This document shows, piece by piece, positions 51,968-61,026 of a DNA stretch of 64,000 bases. Every line of letters starts with the position of its first letter. Position 1 is the stretch's first letter. Under the pieces are notes generated by a model that ran no database searches, was not told the origin of the DNA, and worked only from the letters and a program-made list of their open reading frames with translations. A program made the position numbers and the translations under genes. The DNA lies in the NCBI RefSeq assembly GCF_000189275.1, contig NZ_AEVT01000031.1, forward strand, positions 1 to 64,000, in the 5' to 3' direction. The DNA is from Vibrio sinaloensis DSM 21326. GTDB taxonomy: Bacteria > Pseudomonadota > Gammaproteobacteria > Enterobacterales > Vibrionaceae.

Positions 51968-52795
51968 ATGGAACAGTTGATTCGCGACGAGATGCGTGTA
52001 CTGCCATCGATAGACCCTCATTTTGAAATTACCCGTCGTGTCGACTTCATCAAACGCAAATTGCAGGAAGCAGGATGCAAAGCGCTGGTTCTTGGGATCA
52101 GCGGTGGTGTTGATTCGACTACATGTGGACGTTTAGCTCAGATCGCAATTGATCAGCTCAATGAAGAGACCACTGGTGGCTACCAATTCATTGCCGTTCG
52201 CCTCCCGTATGGTGAGCAAAAAGATGAAGACGAAGCACAATTGGCACTTGGCTTTATTCAACCGTCTCACTCGGTATCGGTAAACATCAAAGCAGGTGTT
52301 GATGGAATTCATGCAGCAACCAATACCGCATTGGAAGGCACAGGCTTGATCCCACAAGATGCAGCAAAGGTCGACTTTGTAAAAGGCAATGTCAAAGCGC
52401 GCGCGCGCATGGTCGCTCAATACGAAATCGCGGGCTATGTGGGTGGCTTAGTTCTCGGTACCGACCATTCAGCTGAGAATATTACTGGCTTCTACACCAA
52501 ATTTGGTGATGGTGCTTGCGACTTGGCTCCGTTATTTGGGCTAAGCAAACGCCAAGTACGAGAGGTCGCGGCTACTCTTGGCGCACCTGAGCTACTGGTG
52601 AAAAAAGTCCCTACCGCTGATTTAGAAGAGCTTGATCCGCAAAAAGCCGATGAAGATGCGCTTAACCTCACTTATGACCAAATTGACGACTTTTTGGAAG
52701 GCAAACCGGTTTCTCAAGAGGTGACCGAGCGCCTTGTACACATTTACAAAGTCACTCAACACAAGCGCCAACCGATCCCAACCATTTACGATTAA
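51968..52795 (+). CDS. nadE: Ammonia-dependent NAD+ synthetase
   Basis: 275 residues from the ATG at 51968 with AGGAAGG upstream. The pyrophosphate loop [35 protein letters not shown] and the [18 protein letters not shown] segment are diagnostic. It amidates deamido-NAD with ammonia and ATP; no glutaminase domain. Paired divergently with a NadD-like gene, an NAD recycling or supply unit. A palindromic hairpin follows at 52804. Confidence 0.95.
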   Translation: MEQLIRDEMRVLPSIDPHFEITRRVDFIKRKLQEAGCKALVLGISGGVDSTTCGRLAQIAIDQLNEETTGGYQFIAVRLPYGEQKDEDEAQLALGFIQPSHSVSVNIKAGVDGIHAATNTALEGTGLIPQDAAKVDFVKGNVKARARMVAQYEIAGYVGGLVLGTDHSAENITGFYTKFGDGACDLAPLFGLSKRQVREVAATLGAPELLVKKVPTADLEELDPQKADEDALNLTYDQIDDFLEGKPVSQEVTERLVHIYKVTQHKRQPIPTIYD

Positions 52796-52803
52796 CGCCT
52801 TCA

Positions 52804-52825
52804 GCCCACAGTGACCACTGTGGGC
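52804..52825 (+). terminator. Hairpin after nadE
   Basis: GCCCACAGTG and CACTGTGGGC are perfect complements with a very short loop; a T-poor tail follows. Probable terminator or message-stabilising structure. Confidence 0.6.
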
Positions 52826-53054
52826 GATTGCTTATCCATAAGTGCGCAAAATAGAAAGAGCGCAACGTAACACTAAGCCGCCTAAAAACTCACCATTTAT
52901 TGACCTTTTTATCTAGCTACTTTTATTCGTTTTCTCTAAAATACTCTTCGGAGACTGTCTTCAATTTCACGCAGTCGCAATAAAACATTAAACCTTACTG
53001 CTATCACGCTTGAATCAGTCCTTTTGTTTTCGAAAGTAATAAGTGTATTGGTAT

Positions 53055-53603
53055 ATGGATCAAGATAAGTTTACGAATATTTATCGCTTGCCAACCGCGA
53101 TTCAAATCCGCATTGGTAAATGGCAACAGACCTTCAATGGCACTTCAGATCTTGTGATGCATCAAGCGATTGATGTTCGCAACAAGCAGTACCGCAAGCA
53201 AAACTATCTGCCTGCTGGTTGGTGTGTACAACTTTTTGATAAAGAAGATATTTCTATCACCAATCATGGCAAATACATTCAAACCGCAATGCGAACCATG
53301 CTTGACCGAAAAGTCTCTTACAAGCGCATCTATTTAACTCGCTTGCCACTGGAGCAAGCGGAGCCAGGCTTGATCGCGTTTAAACAAGAGTGGATAGCAA
53401 AACACAATCGAGTTGCGCGTAAGTACAATCAGATACGCAAAAAACAATTCATTAAAATGGCACTTGAAGAGCAAGAGACGCTCTATCCATCGATTGAAAA
53501 AGCACAGTTTGATCGAACCTTGTGGAATAAGCTGGCTATTTCAGAGCTGGGGAACCCTAAAAAGTTTGATAATCCGTACTTTGTAAAAAAAGCCAAAGTG
53601 TAA
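53055..53603 (+). CDS. Hypothetical protein
   Basis: 182 residues from the ATG at 53055 (a GTG at 53043 is also in frame; neither has a clear ribosome site). Basic, Lys- and Tyr-rich, no membrane segment or signal. IRIGKWQQTF, CVQLFDKEDISITNHGKYIQ and KHNRVARKYNQIRKKQFIKM are visible; the last is a basic helix. No family recognised. A good terminator follows. Confidence 0.7.
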   Translation: MDQDKFTNIYRLPTAIQIRIGKWQQTFNGTSDLVMHQAIDVRNKQYRKQNYLPAGWCVQLFDKEDISITNHGKYIQTAMRTMLDRKVSYKRIYLTRLPLEQAEPGLIAFKQEWIAKHNRVARKYNQIRKKQFIKMALEEQETLYPSIEKAQFDRTLWNKLAISELGNPKKFDNPYFVKKAKV

Positions 53604-53607
53604 TCAT

Positions 53608-53633
53608 AAAGCAGCCTAGAGCTGCTTTTTTGT
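53608..53633 (+). terminator. Intrinsic terminator
   Basis: AGCAGC and GCTGCT, with flanking A and T, form a stem around CTAGA followed by TTTTT. Ends the 53055 gene; convergent to the binding-protein gene at 53641. Confidence 0.8.
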
Positions 53634-53640
53634 TGTCGGC

Positions 53641-54423
53641 CTAATATCTTGCGAGTATTTCCTCATACAAGGTTTTGCCTGAATCGCCTTTCGTCGATTT
53701 AAGTAAATCGACCCCGCGTTGAAGCTTCTCTACCAATTCAGTATCAGTTTGCTTGTTAAAAGCAAAATACACTTCCCCTTCTCGCACTAAATACACCGAT
53801 TGAAACATCTTCGGGTCAACATCGACTTGACGAGACCACCAATAAGCGGCGCGTTCAGAGTACACTAACAAATCAATACGCTTCTTCATTAACTGCTCAG
53901 CAAGCACAGTTACGTAAAGTGCCTCTTGCATTGAGTCACGTGGTATTCCCATAGAGAGGAGACTTTGTTCACCAATATCATCGCGAATCACGCCAATCCG
54001 ATACTGAGCCATATCCATAGGTGAAGCAATATTGATGTCTGAGTCTTTGCGCGCGAGCACCACTACTTTAATTCGCGCAATTGGACCAACCCAAAGAAAC
54101 AGATCTTCACGATGCTCAGAGCGGGTTGTCGAAAAGAGCACGGTATTTTTTTTGGTCAATACTGTACGATAAGATCTCGCCCACGGCTGCAGTATCAGCT
54201 GATCTAAATCTATCGGCTCACCAACCACCTTACTTGCCTCAAGCAGCAAATCTACGGCATAACCGGTAATCCGTTCGTTATCTAGGTAATTGGCAGGAGG
54301 GTAAGTTTCGGTATAAAACGTGAGCTGCCTGAGGTCTTTTCGACTATCACTCAGTACCGTAGCTGAAAAGCTCCAGCTTAATAAGAAAAAAACTATCAAA
54401 CGGTAAGTGTTTAACTTAGCCAT
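53641..54423 (-). CDS. Orphan family 3 periplasmic solute-binding protein
   Basis: 260 residues with signal peptide (FFLLSWSFSATVLS, about 1-25) and family 3 domain: LTFYTETYPPANYLDNERIT, GYAVDLLLEASKVVGE, LQPWARSYRTVLTKKNTVLF. Same general kind as the protein at 49791 (ETYPP / QEFPP start and PW.R segment). No transport partners adjacent. It may support chemosensory or signalling functions; ligand unknown. Confidence 0.8.
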   Translation of the reverse strand: MAKLNTYRLIVFFLLSWSFSATVLSDSRKDLRQLTFYTETYPPANYLDNERITGYAVDLLLEASKVVGEPIDLDQLILQPWARSYRTVLTKKNTVLFSTTRSEHREDLFLWVGPIARIKVVVLARKDSDINIASPMDMAQYRIGVIRDDIGEQSLLSMGIPRDSMQEALYVTVLAEQLMKKRIDLLVYSERAAYWWSRQVDVDPKMFQSVYLVREGEVYFAFNKQTDTELVEKLQRGVDLLKSTKGDSGKTLYEEILARY

Positions 54424-54548
54424 AGACTCGCCCTCCCTAGCTCATACTTATAAACGTAGTTCATATGCAGAAAGTTCTAAAGAAAGTGCGAGTAGAATCT
54501 CACTATTACCTCTATGGAGGTATGGCCGCTTTATCTATGAGCAAAGTG

Positions 54549-54833
54549 TTACGCTAACAGTCCATTTTTTTGCAATGCGCGTTTAACGCTTGTACACATT
54601 TTGCCGAAACGTCGAATCTCATCAAACTGAGGGATCACCCCTCTGTGCATCGCCGCTTCCCAATAAGTGAGCTCAGAATCCACCATTTCGAGTAACTTCT
54701 TCGGACAGCCCATACAACTTCCTTTTAAGCCGCAGATAAAGGTTTCTGGCTCGTACAAAGGCAAGGTGACTTTGACTTGTTCGATGATTGAATACATCGC
54801 CGAAACGCGATCGGGTTTAGAAGAGGTAGGCAT
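54549..54833 (-). CDS. Small four-cysteine protein
   Basis: 94 residues with Cys34, Cys40, Cys43 and Cys80 (ICGLKGSCMGCPKKLLEMVD and KMCTSVKRAL). C-x5-C-x2-C-P plus a distant Cys could hold an iron-sulfur cluster or zinc. The first 12 residues are disordered in look, and an internal Met13 could be the start. No family name known to me. Alone between a binding protein and arcC. Confidence 0.65.
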   Translation of the reverse strand: MPTSSKPDRVSAMYSIIEQVKVTLPLYEPETFICGLKGSCMGCPKKLLEMVDSELTYWEAAMHRGVIPQFDEIRRFGKMCTSVKRALQKNGLLA

Positions 54834-54923
54834 TCGAAGTGCGCCAACAAAGAAAGAGTTGGCGCATTATAGGGGCTGACGGAGAAAAGCCAATACCTAT
54901 TGTGAGTAGTCTAATAAGGCAAG

Positions 54924-55853
54924 TTAGTAGTACTCAATACCTTCGCCTTGAGTGATTAAGGTTCCGGCTTGCTTGCTAATCACTTTGTCGAGTTCAAACA
55001 GCGATCCAATTGCCGCTTCACCACGACCCGATTGAACAAACTTACACACGGCATCCACTTTTGGTCCCATTGAGCCTGCAGGGAAGGTAAAGTCTGCGAG
55101 CCCTGCTGGAGTCGCCACCTTCATTTCTGCCTGATCTTCTTTGCCGTAATTACGATAAATCGAGCCGTCAGTCAAAATAACGAATAGATCGGCATTAATA
55201 CGCTCTGCGAGTAATTCAGCTGTCAGGTCTTTATCAATCACACATTCAACGCCAACACTGTGTCCGTTTTCAATCGAAACTGGCACACCACCGCCACCAC
55301 ACGCAATCACTACGTTGTCAGCATTTAACAGGGTTTCGATTTGAGCCACTTCAACAATCTCTTTTGGCATAGGAGAAGGCACAACGCGACGGTAGTATTC
55401 ACCATCTGCTTTAAATTGTTTGTCACTGCTTGCCATGATCTCTTGCGCTTTCGCTTCACTGTATACAGGACCAACAAACTTGGTTGGGTTAGCAAAGGCA
55501 GGATCTTCTTTGCTGACTTGAGTCTGTGTGACCAGTGTAGCGACATTCAGACGAGCATCGCTGTTGCGCAATTCTTGTTGCAACATATAGCCAACCATGC
55601 CACATGTTTGAGACCCTAGCACGTCCATAGGGTACGGCGTGGTTTGTGGTGAATACTCTTGGTATGCCGCATTTTGCTCCATCAGAAGGCCGACTTGCGG
55701 CCCATTACCGTGCACGATAACGACTTGGTGCTCTCCAGCAATATCAGCAATGTTCTTCGCTGCACGTTGGATGTTTTCTCTTTGATTTTCCGCCGTCAAA
55801 GCCTGACCACGAGCGAGCAACGCATTACCACCTAACGCTAATACAATACGCAT
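54924..55853 (-). CDS. arcC: Carbamate kinase
   Basis: 309 residues of the amino acid kinase fold. Signatures: LALGGNALLARGQ at the start, VIVHGNGPQVGLLM, AYQEYSPQTTPYPMDVLGSQ, VIACGGGGVPV and CVIDKDLTAELLAERI, then AGSMGPKVDA. It makes ATP from carbamoyl phosphate in arginine deiminase or other ureido pathways. Neither arcA nor arcB is adjacent, which is unusual. The 346-bp upstream region has a TGAAT-type ArgR-box-like sequence near 56004, weak. Confidence 0.92.
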   Translation of the reverse strand: MRIVLALGGNALLARGQALTAENQRENIQRAAKNIADIAGEHQVVIVHGNGPQVGLLMEQNAAYQEYSPQTTPYPMDVLGSQTCGMVGYMLQQELRNSDARLNVATLVTQTQVSKEDPAFANPTKFVGPVYSEAKAQEIMASSDKQFKADGEYYRRVVPSPMPKEIVEVAQIETLLNADNVVIACGGGGVPVSIENGHSVGVECVIDKDLTAELLAERINADLFVILTDGSIYRNYGKEDQAEMKVATPAGLADFTFPAGSMGPKVDAVCKFVQSGRGEAAIGSLFELDKVISKQAGTLITQGEGIEYY

Positions 55854-56199
55854 AAACCTACCCTCCAGAATCGAATTTTGTGTATGGAATTTATTTGAAT
55901 TGTTCGGTGGAGAGATTAATTAAATAAGTACAATCAAATCGTGATTATTATCGACAATATTAACCATGAATAAGAAGGGATATATATCCAAGAGTTCATA
56001 GACTGAATATTATTTCGCAAACACTCATTACTGTATATTTTTCGTCATTAAATAGCGAAAAAGGCTGAATAGTTAATTAAGTTATCAAGGCTAGAGCTAA
56101 CAGTTTTTTGTCTAGCTTCTTAAACTCCATCACAAAATGGTTTACTGTAATGCACGCTCAGCAATAATTATCCGACCATTATTCAGTATGGGAGACACT
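55854..56199. promoter_or_regulatory. arcC / DUF924 divergent intergenic region
   Basis: 346 bases, A/T-rich, no gene I can support. TGAATATTATTTCG at 56004-56017 is about 12 of 14 positions like an ARG box, single rather than paired. Both genes would be transcribed outward from here. Confidence 0.35.
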
Positions 56200-56751
56200 A
56201 TGAATATCAATAGTACGGCACAGGAAGTCCTCAATTTTTGGTTCGAAGAACTTGAGCCCAAAGACTGGTTTGTCAGCAGTGATGCAGTTGATAAAACGAT
56301 TATCCAGCGCTTTAAAAGCCTGCTCGAAAGCGCCTCTAAGTCAGAACTTTATGCATGGCGAGAGACCGCAGAGGGTCGCTTGGCCGAGGTGATTGTCCTC
56401 GACCAGTTTTCACGCAACATCTACCGCAACTCACCGCTCGCGTTTGCACAAGATCCGCTGGCCTTAGCTCTCGCTCAAGAAGCCATCAGGTTGGAGCTTG
56501 ACCAACAACTGCCCATAGAGAAACGTGCATTCCTTTATTTACCTTTCATGCATAGTGAATCGAAAGTTATTCATAAAGAGGCTGTAAAGTTGTTTAGTCA
56601 ACCGGGTTTAGAGAATAATTATGACTTTGAACTAAAGCACAAGGTGATAATAGATAAATTTGGTCGATACCCGCATAGAAATTCGATATTAGGCAGAGAA
56701 AGCACACAAGAAGAAATAGACTTTCTTACTCAGCCAGGTTCAAGTTTCTAA
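56200..56751 (+). CDS. DUF924-family protein
   Basis: 183 residues from the ATG at 56200, preceded by GGAGA. Typical family segments: VLNFWFEELEPKDWFV, LAEVIVLDQFSRNIYR, SPLAFAQDPLALALAQEA, FLYLPFMHSESK and FGRYPHRNSILGR. All-helical, TPR-like; function not established in the family. The longer frame to 56137 crosses the promoter and is not supported. Same strand as the dehydrogenase 34 bp downstream. Confidence 0.87.
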   Translation: MNINSTAQEVLNFWFEELEPKDWFVSSDAVDKTIIQRFKSLLESASKSELYAWRETAEGRLAEVIVLDQFSRNIYRNSPLAFAQDPLALALAQEAIRLELDQQLPIEKRAFLYLPFMHSESKVIHKEAVKLFSQPGLENNYDFELKHKVIIDKFGRYPHRNSILGRESTQEEIDFLTQPGSSF

Positions 56752-56785
56752 CAATAAATAACGTCAGTTTGAAAGGACAAACCCA

Positions 56786-57763
56786 TTGAAAATCGCAATA
56801 TTAGATGATTACCAAGATCAAGTTCGCCACTTAACCAGCTTTACGGCGCTGCAAGCCCATCAAGTCACCGTGTTCAACGATACCATAACTGACCTCGACG
56901 CTTTGGTCGCTCGTCTTCAGCCATTCGATGCTGTTATTCTTATTCGCGAGCGCACCGAAATCAGCCAAGCCTTGCTTAGTCGGCTACCTAACCTTAAGTT
57001 AATCAGTCAAACAGGTAAAATTAGCAATCACCTGAATCTTGATGACTGCACCCAACATAACGTGGCGGTTGCTGAAGGCGTTGGCTCTCCGGTAGCGCCT
57101 TCAGAGTTGGCTTGGGCATTAATCATGGCCGCCACACGCCACCTTCCGAGCTATATCGCAAACTTACATCAAGGTCACTGGCAACAATCAGGTCCACTTG
57201 GGTTAGGAACCTGTTTGCACGGCCGTACCTTAGGCATTTGGGGCTTTGGCAAAATCGGTCAACGCTTAGCGAAATTTGCCGACGTCTTTGGCATGAAAGT
57301 AATGGTCTGGGGGAGTGAAACGTCAAGAGCCAAAGCCGTTCAAGATGGATACCAAGCGGCACAAAGTAAAACGCAGTTTTTTCGCAACTGCGACATCGTC
57401 TCTCTAAACTTACGACTCAATAACGCCACGCGCCACATCGTTACCCTAGAGGATATCAATGCGATGAAATCAGGCTCGTTACTGGTGAATATCAGTCGTG
57501 CAGAGCTCATTGAACCGAATGCTTTGTATCAATCTCTGCGTGATAATCCAGATAAACTCGCCGCTGTGGATGTGTTTGAACAAGAGCCAGCAAACCACGC
57601 AAATCAACCGCTTCTCAGCTTACCCAATATCGTCGCTACGCCCCACCTAGGCTATGTCGAACAAAACAGCTATGAGCTCTACTTTAAGTGGGCTATCAAC
57701 AATGTAGTCAGTTTTGCCAACGGTGCACCAGAAAACATCGCCAATCCGCAAGTATTGAGCTAG
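56786..57763 (+). CDS. D-2-hydroxyacid dehydrogenase family protein
   Basis: 325 residues of the formate/glycerate dehydrogenase family. NAD-binding GIWGFGKIGQRLAKFA, catalytic Arg in VNISRAELI, Glu in VDVFEQEP and His in ATPHLGY form the expected set. The start codon appears to be TTG at 56786: AAAGGA lies eight bases upstream and no earlier ATG exists. Closest to phosphoglycerate-dehydrogenase-like enzymes acting on small hydroxyacids; substrate unknown. Confidence 0.87.
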   Translation: MKIAILDDYQDQVRHLTSFTALQAHQVTVFNDTITDLDALVARLQPFDAVILIRERTEISQALLSRLPNLKLISQTGKISNHLNLDDCTQHNVAVAEGVGSPVAPSELAWALIMAATRHLPSYIANLHQGHWQQSGPLGLGTCLHGRTLGIWGFGKIGQRLAKFADVFGMKVMVWGSETSRAKAVQDGYQAAQSKTQFFRNCDIVSLNLRLNNATRHIVTLEDINAMKSGSLLVNISRAELIEPNALYQSLRDNPDKLAAVDVFEQEPANHANQPLLSLPNIVATPHLGYVEQNSYELYFKWAINNVVSFANGAPENIANPQVLS

Positions 57764-57773
57764 TGTCTCTGGC

Positions 57774-58295
57774 TTAATAACTCCGACTCACGAACTCGAC
57801 TTCCTGTACTTGCTGTACACGATTGGTATAGGAAGCGAGTGCATACATTACATTGGCCAATAGATTTGCGTAGCGGAATAGAATTGGGGCTGGGCTGCGT
57901 TTCCCAGAATGCTCTATTGCGACTAGGGCTCTCACCACTTTTTTAGCCTGTGTACGACATAAATGCAGTTCTGCAGACGTGCGGTGACCTCCCGGTAGAA
58001 CAAACCCTTTAAATCCCCCGTCTAACTTTTCGCGTAGCGCATTGTAATCTTGATAAAGCTCTTGCAACTGGGTTTCATCAATCGCCAGTTTGCCGCGAAC
58101 CGAACCATTAAGATGATAAACATTAGGCTGTAAGCGACGGAGTATGTCACGGCTGACATCGTCCAGCTCTAATGTCAGCACTAGACCAACGCGGCTACAT
58201 AACTCATCACTTGCGATTTCAAAATCGCAGACAGGGCTATCTTCGTAAATAAAGGGATAGCAAATTTCACCATGGTCTTTGCTTACAGGTCTCAA
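57774..58295 (-). CDS. PduO-type cobalamin adenosyltransferase-like protein
   Basis: 173 residues. The C-terminal part has the family's FVLPGGHRTSAELHLCRTQA-type motif and IASDELCSRVGLV matches the early DELN segment, but the N-terminal nucleotide motif (TxxGDxGxT) is missing and the Arg pair after the LH.CR motif is altered. The start is TTG at 58295 with AAGGAGC six bases upstream. It may bind cobalamin or ATP without the normal activity. It lies just beyond the hutZ terminator on the same strand. Confidence 0.75.
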   Translation of the reverse strand: MRPVSKDHGEICYPFIYEDSPVCDFEIASDELCSRVGLVLTLELDDVSRDILRRLQPNVYHLNGSVRGKLAIDETQLQELYQDYNALREKLDGGFKGFVLPGGHRTSAELHLCRTQAKKVVRALVAIEHSGKRSPAPILFRYANLLANVMYALASYTNRVQQVQEVEFVSRSY

Positions 58296-58315
58296 TGTTC
58301 GCTCCTTGTATCAAT

Positions 58316-58341
58316 AAAAAAAGGGGCTCAACAGCCCCTTT
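58316..58341 (-). terminator. Intrinsic terminator after hutZ
   Basis: AAGGGGCT and AGCCCCTT pair around a 4-nt loop; on the minus strand eight T follow. It ends the hutW-hutX-hutZ transcript. Confidence 0.88.
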
Positions 58342-58366
58342 CTGATCTTCCTAGAATAACGGAAAA

Positions 58367-58897
58367 CTACTGATTAGAAACCTTTTTGTGGCCTTCTTGT
58401 AGGTGAACAAAGTCAACAAGGTCGTCGCCAGACACCTGATACGCTTGACCGAAGCCCTTCACGAACAACCCCTTCTCTGGTTTCATGTTGAACAGAACGA
58501 AGTCTTCTAGCTGGCTCAAACCGTCAATGATTTCACCGAAACGCTCTTTTAGTTGAGCGACCACTTGCAACCATTGCTCTGACTCACGCTCTACCACGCT
58601 AGCCGCCGCATCGAACGTTAAACGCTTACGAGCAAATAGCTGCTTAGAGCTATCTTCGTCTTCGATCATCATGATCGACACGCTTGGGTTTGCTTTAAGG
58701 TTACGAGCATGGCGAGCAATTTCAGAGATCAGTACAAAGTAACCATCCTGGTTTTGAACAAAAGGTGCATAGCTGACATTCGGACGACCCTCAGCGTCGA
58801 CGGTTGCTAGCTGTAGCGTGCGACGCTCTTGGCGAAACTCTTTAATTTCAGGTCCTAGTCGGCCTTGCAGGCGCTCTTGTTTTACTTGTTGATCCAT
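58367..58897 (-). CDS. hutZ: HutZ, heme utilisation protein
   Basis: 176 residues, pyridoxamine-5'-phosphate-oxidase-like split-barrel fold, with the C-terminal His170 (LQEGHKKV) at the position of the heme ligand in V. cholerae HutZ. HutZ degrades or stores heme in the cytoplasm after delivery by HutX. Segments: GPEIKEFRQERRTLQLATVD, PSVSIMMIEDEDSSKQLFAR, RKRLTFDAAA. AGGAG precedes the ATG. Last of hutW-hutX-hutZ. Confidence 0.94.
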   Translation of the reverse strand: MDQQVKQERLQGRLGPEIKEFRQERRTLQLATVDAEGRPNVSYAPFVQNQDGYFVLISEIARHARNLKANPSVSIMMIEDEDSSKQLFARKRLTFDAAASVVERESEQWLQVVAQLKERFGEIIDGLSQLEDFVLFNMKPEKGLFVKGFGQAYQVSGDDLVDFVHLQEGHKKVSNQ

Positions 58898-58970
58898 TAT
58901 TGACTCCTAACTTTCTCTTTTTGCCAGCCTGCTTTTAGTTCACAAACTGGCGCTATTTTAATTATATGTA

Positions 58971-59483
58971 CTATTTCTTGAACTCTTGTTGCCACTGCTT
59001 GAACTGTTCAACTTGTTCAGCAATGAGCTCACGCTTTTCGTTGCGACCTAAGTAGATCTTGAAGATGTTGTTACCCGCTTCACAGAAGAAGCCAAAGTGG
59101 TGACTTTCTCGTCCCATGAATGGCTTACTCACTAAAGCAATGTTTTTAACGTTGTCCAATTTAAGGTGACCGTGCAGTTCACCTTCACGCCCCATTAGGT
59201 TGTAGTAACCACGCGCAACCTTACCTTTAGGGAAAGGCGCCTTCACTTCGAAGATCGAGCCAAACGAGTGAACGATAGTCGTCACTGGTCCAAAGCCAAC
59301 GAGTTGCTCAAGAATGGTTTGAGCTTGTTCACCAGGAACTAACGCAACCATTGCTTCAGGCAGTGCCGCGACCGCTTCAAATTCAGAAATCTCTAAACGC
59401 TCTGCGATTGCAGCTGGGAGTAAAGTAGGTTCTTGCTCAATTAACTGAGCCACTTGTTGCTTAATTGCTTCCATATTTTTCAC
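58971..59483 (-). CDS. hutX: HutX, heme trafficking protein
   Basis: 170 residues of the HutX/ChuX family (VVTI-type TTIVHSFGSIFEVKAPFPKG and YYNLMGREGELHGHLKLDN, with FCEAGNNIFKIYLGR). It receives heme and passes it to HutZ in V. cholerae. The ATG has GGAAG close upstream, and the hutW stop adjoins it. Confidence 0.93.
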   Translation of the reverse strand: MKNMEAIKQQVAQLIEQEPTLLPAAIAERLEISEFEAVAALPEAMVALVPGEQAQTILEQLVGFGPVTTIVHSFGSIFEVKAPFPKGKVARGYYNLMGREGELHGHLKLDNVKNIALVSKPFMGRESHHFGFFCEAGNNIFKIYLGRNEKRELIAEQVEQFKQWQQEFKK

Positions 59484-60857
59484 TTATAACGAAACCGCAG
59501 ACTCAACTGCAGTGGTTTGTTGAAAGGTTTGCTGTAAAACTTGAATTGCCGCTTGCGCTAAAGACACAGTCCAAAATCGTCCTGCCAGTGTCAGCACCAA
59601 GTAATCATCTTCGACTTGAGCCAATCCACGCTGTTGCCATACTTCAAACAGTGGTCGTAAAAACTCAAAACTCGACTGCCCGTTGAAATCAGGCAAAGCG
59701 ATTTTGCTGACAACACCATGGTCAAAGCCGGACTTCAGTGCGGCAAACAGTGGCTCCAAGAAGTGTTGCTTGGTCAACATCACTACCGTCGAATCGCCAG
59801 ACTTAATCGCGTTCATATAGCTTTCTAATGTGCGGTGATTCATCATGCCGAATCCACCTATGTTTCCGCCAGCACCGCAACCTATGGGTAAAACTTCCGC
59901 ATAGGTTTTGGCTAAGCTGTTGTATTGGCTGCGTTCGCGATTATCACGAGTCCAGTGATTGACACTGAGCTGGGTTAAATGGTGCTTCGCCATAAAATCA
60001 CTGCCGATTTTATACATCGCCGCTTTCTCGGCGGTGGTAGCCGGAGCTGGTATGCGACCTTTTTCAACCATATTGATCATTGGCGCACTGCCACCCACAA
60101 CGAGCTGATACAAGTCGAGACCGTGCGCGCCTGTCGCCATAAAGTCGTTGAGATCTTGCTCAAACACTTCTTCGGTTTGGTAAGGCAAGCCATAGAGTAA
60201 ATCGACGATGATTGGTGCTTGTTGGGTCGCGCTCAATGAGGCCACTCGCGCCATCACATCTTCGCGGTCATCTAGGCGTTTTGCGCTGCGGCGAACTTTC
60301 GTATTGAAGCTTTGAATGCCAAAAGAGTATCGGTTAAAGCCACCTTCAAGGGAGCGCTCAAACATTTCATCGCTGAATCGGTTGATACGTCCTTCAAGGG
60401 TGATCTCACAATCCGTAGACAGTGGGAAAGAGCGACGAATTGCTTTGCCAAGCCGCTCTACTTGCTCAGCAGAAAGATCGGTTGGCGTACCTCCACCAAT
60501 GTACACGGCATGAAACAGGCCAGTTTGTGTCCAAGGCTGTGCCGCTTTTTGTGCGATTTCGATCATTAACGCTTCGAAGTAGTCATCCACCAGCTTACGG
60601 CTTGCTGCGTTTTGAAAGAAGTTACAGAAGGTGCATCGAACACGACAAAACGGGATGTGAATGTACAAGCATCGTTTGGCGCTTTTTTGACCTTGTTGAT
60701 CGTATAACCGACTCAGAATTTCAACTTTCTGATCCGGTGGGATTGGTGAAGCCATTCCACCAGCATGCGCTGACTTTTTTTGTGGAAAAGCGTACCTGAG
60801 AGGATCGGGCGTATCAGCCCCTAAAATTGATTCATCAAATTTATAAATATCTAACAT
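59484..60857 (-). CDS. hutW: HutW, radical SAM heme utilisation protein
   Basis: 457 residues, HemN-related radical SAM enzyme. Cluster cysteines Cys71, Cys75 and Cys78 lie in HIPFCRVRCTFCNFF; GGGTPTDL is the SAM-binding motif. HutW is thought to take part in anaerobic heme ring opening. The first gene of the hut operon; its upstream region is shared with tonB and contains a Fur-box-like sequence. Confidence 0.93.
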   Translation of the reverse strand: MLDIYKFDESILGADTPDPLRYAFPQKKSAHAGGMASPIPPDQKVEILSRLYDQQGQKSAKRCLYIHIPFCRVRCTFCNFFQNAASRKLVDDYFEALMIEIAQKAAQPWTQTGLFHAVYIGGGTPTDLSAEQVERLGKAIRRSFPLSTDCEITLEGRINRFSDEMFERSLEGGFNRYSFGIQSFNTKVRRSAKRLDDREDVMARVASLSATQQAPIIVDLLYGLPYQTEEVFEQDLNDFMATGAHGLDLYQLVVGGSAPMINMVEKGRIPAPATTAEKAAMYKIGSDFMAKHHLTQLSVNHWTRDNRERSQYNSLAKTYAEVLPIGCGAGGNIGGFGMMNHRTLESYMNAIKSGDSTVVMLTKQHFLEPLFAALKSGFDHGVVSKIALPDFNGQSSFEFLRPLFEVWQQRGLAQVEDDYLVLTLAGRFWTVSLAQAAIQVLQQTFQQTTAVESAVSL

Positions 60858-60939
60858 CTTATTAATCTCTCAACGCTTGTCATCCCTGGCTTCACGTCGT
60901 TTTAACTGAATACTGAAAACATGATAATTTGGGGCTAAT

Positions 60940-60958
60940 GATAATGCAATTGATAATT
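60940..60958. promoter_or_regulatory. Fur-box-like site between hutW and tonB
   Basis: GATAATGCAATTGATAATT matches the 19-bp Fur consensus at about 13 of 19 positions, and an overlapping register beginning at GCTAATGATAATG also fits at 12. Repression of both divergent operons by Fur with iron is expected from Vibrio and fits this place. Confidence 0.6.
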
Positions 60959-61026
60959 GATCTTATTTGTATTGTGAGTAATAATCGCATTCCATTTTCA
61001 AGTAATCAGAGCTTTGTGAGGACAGT

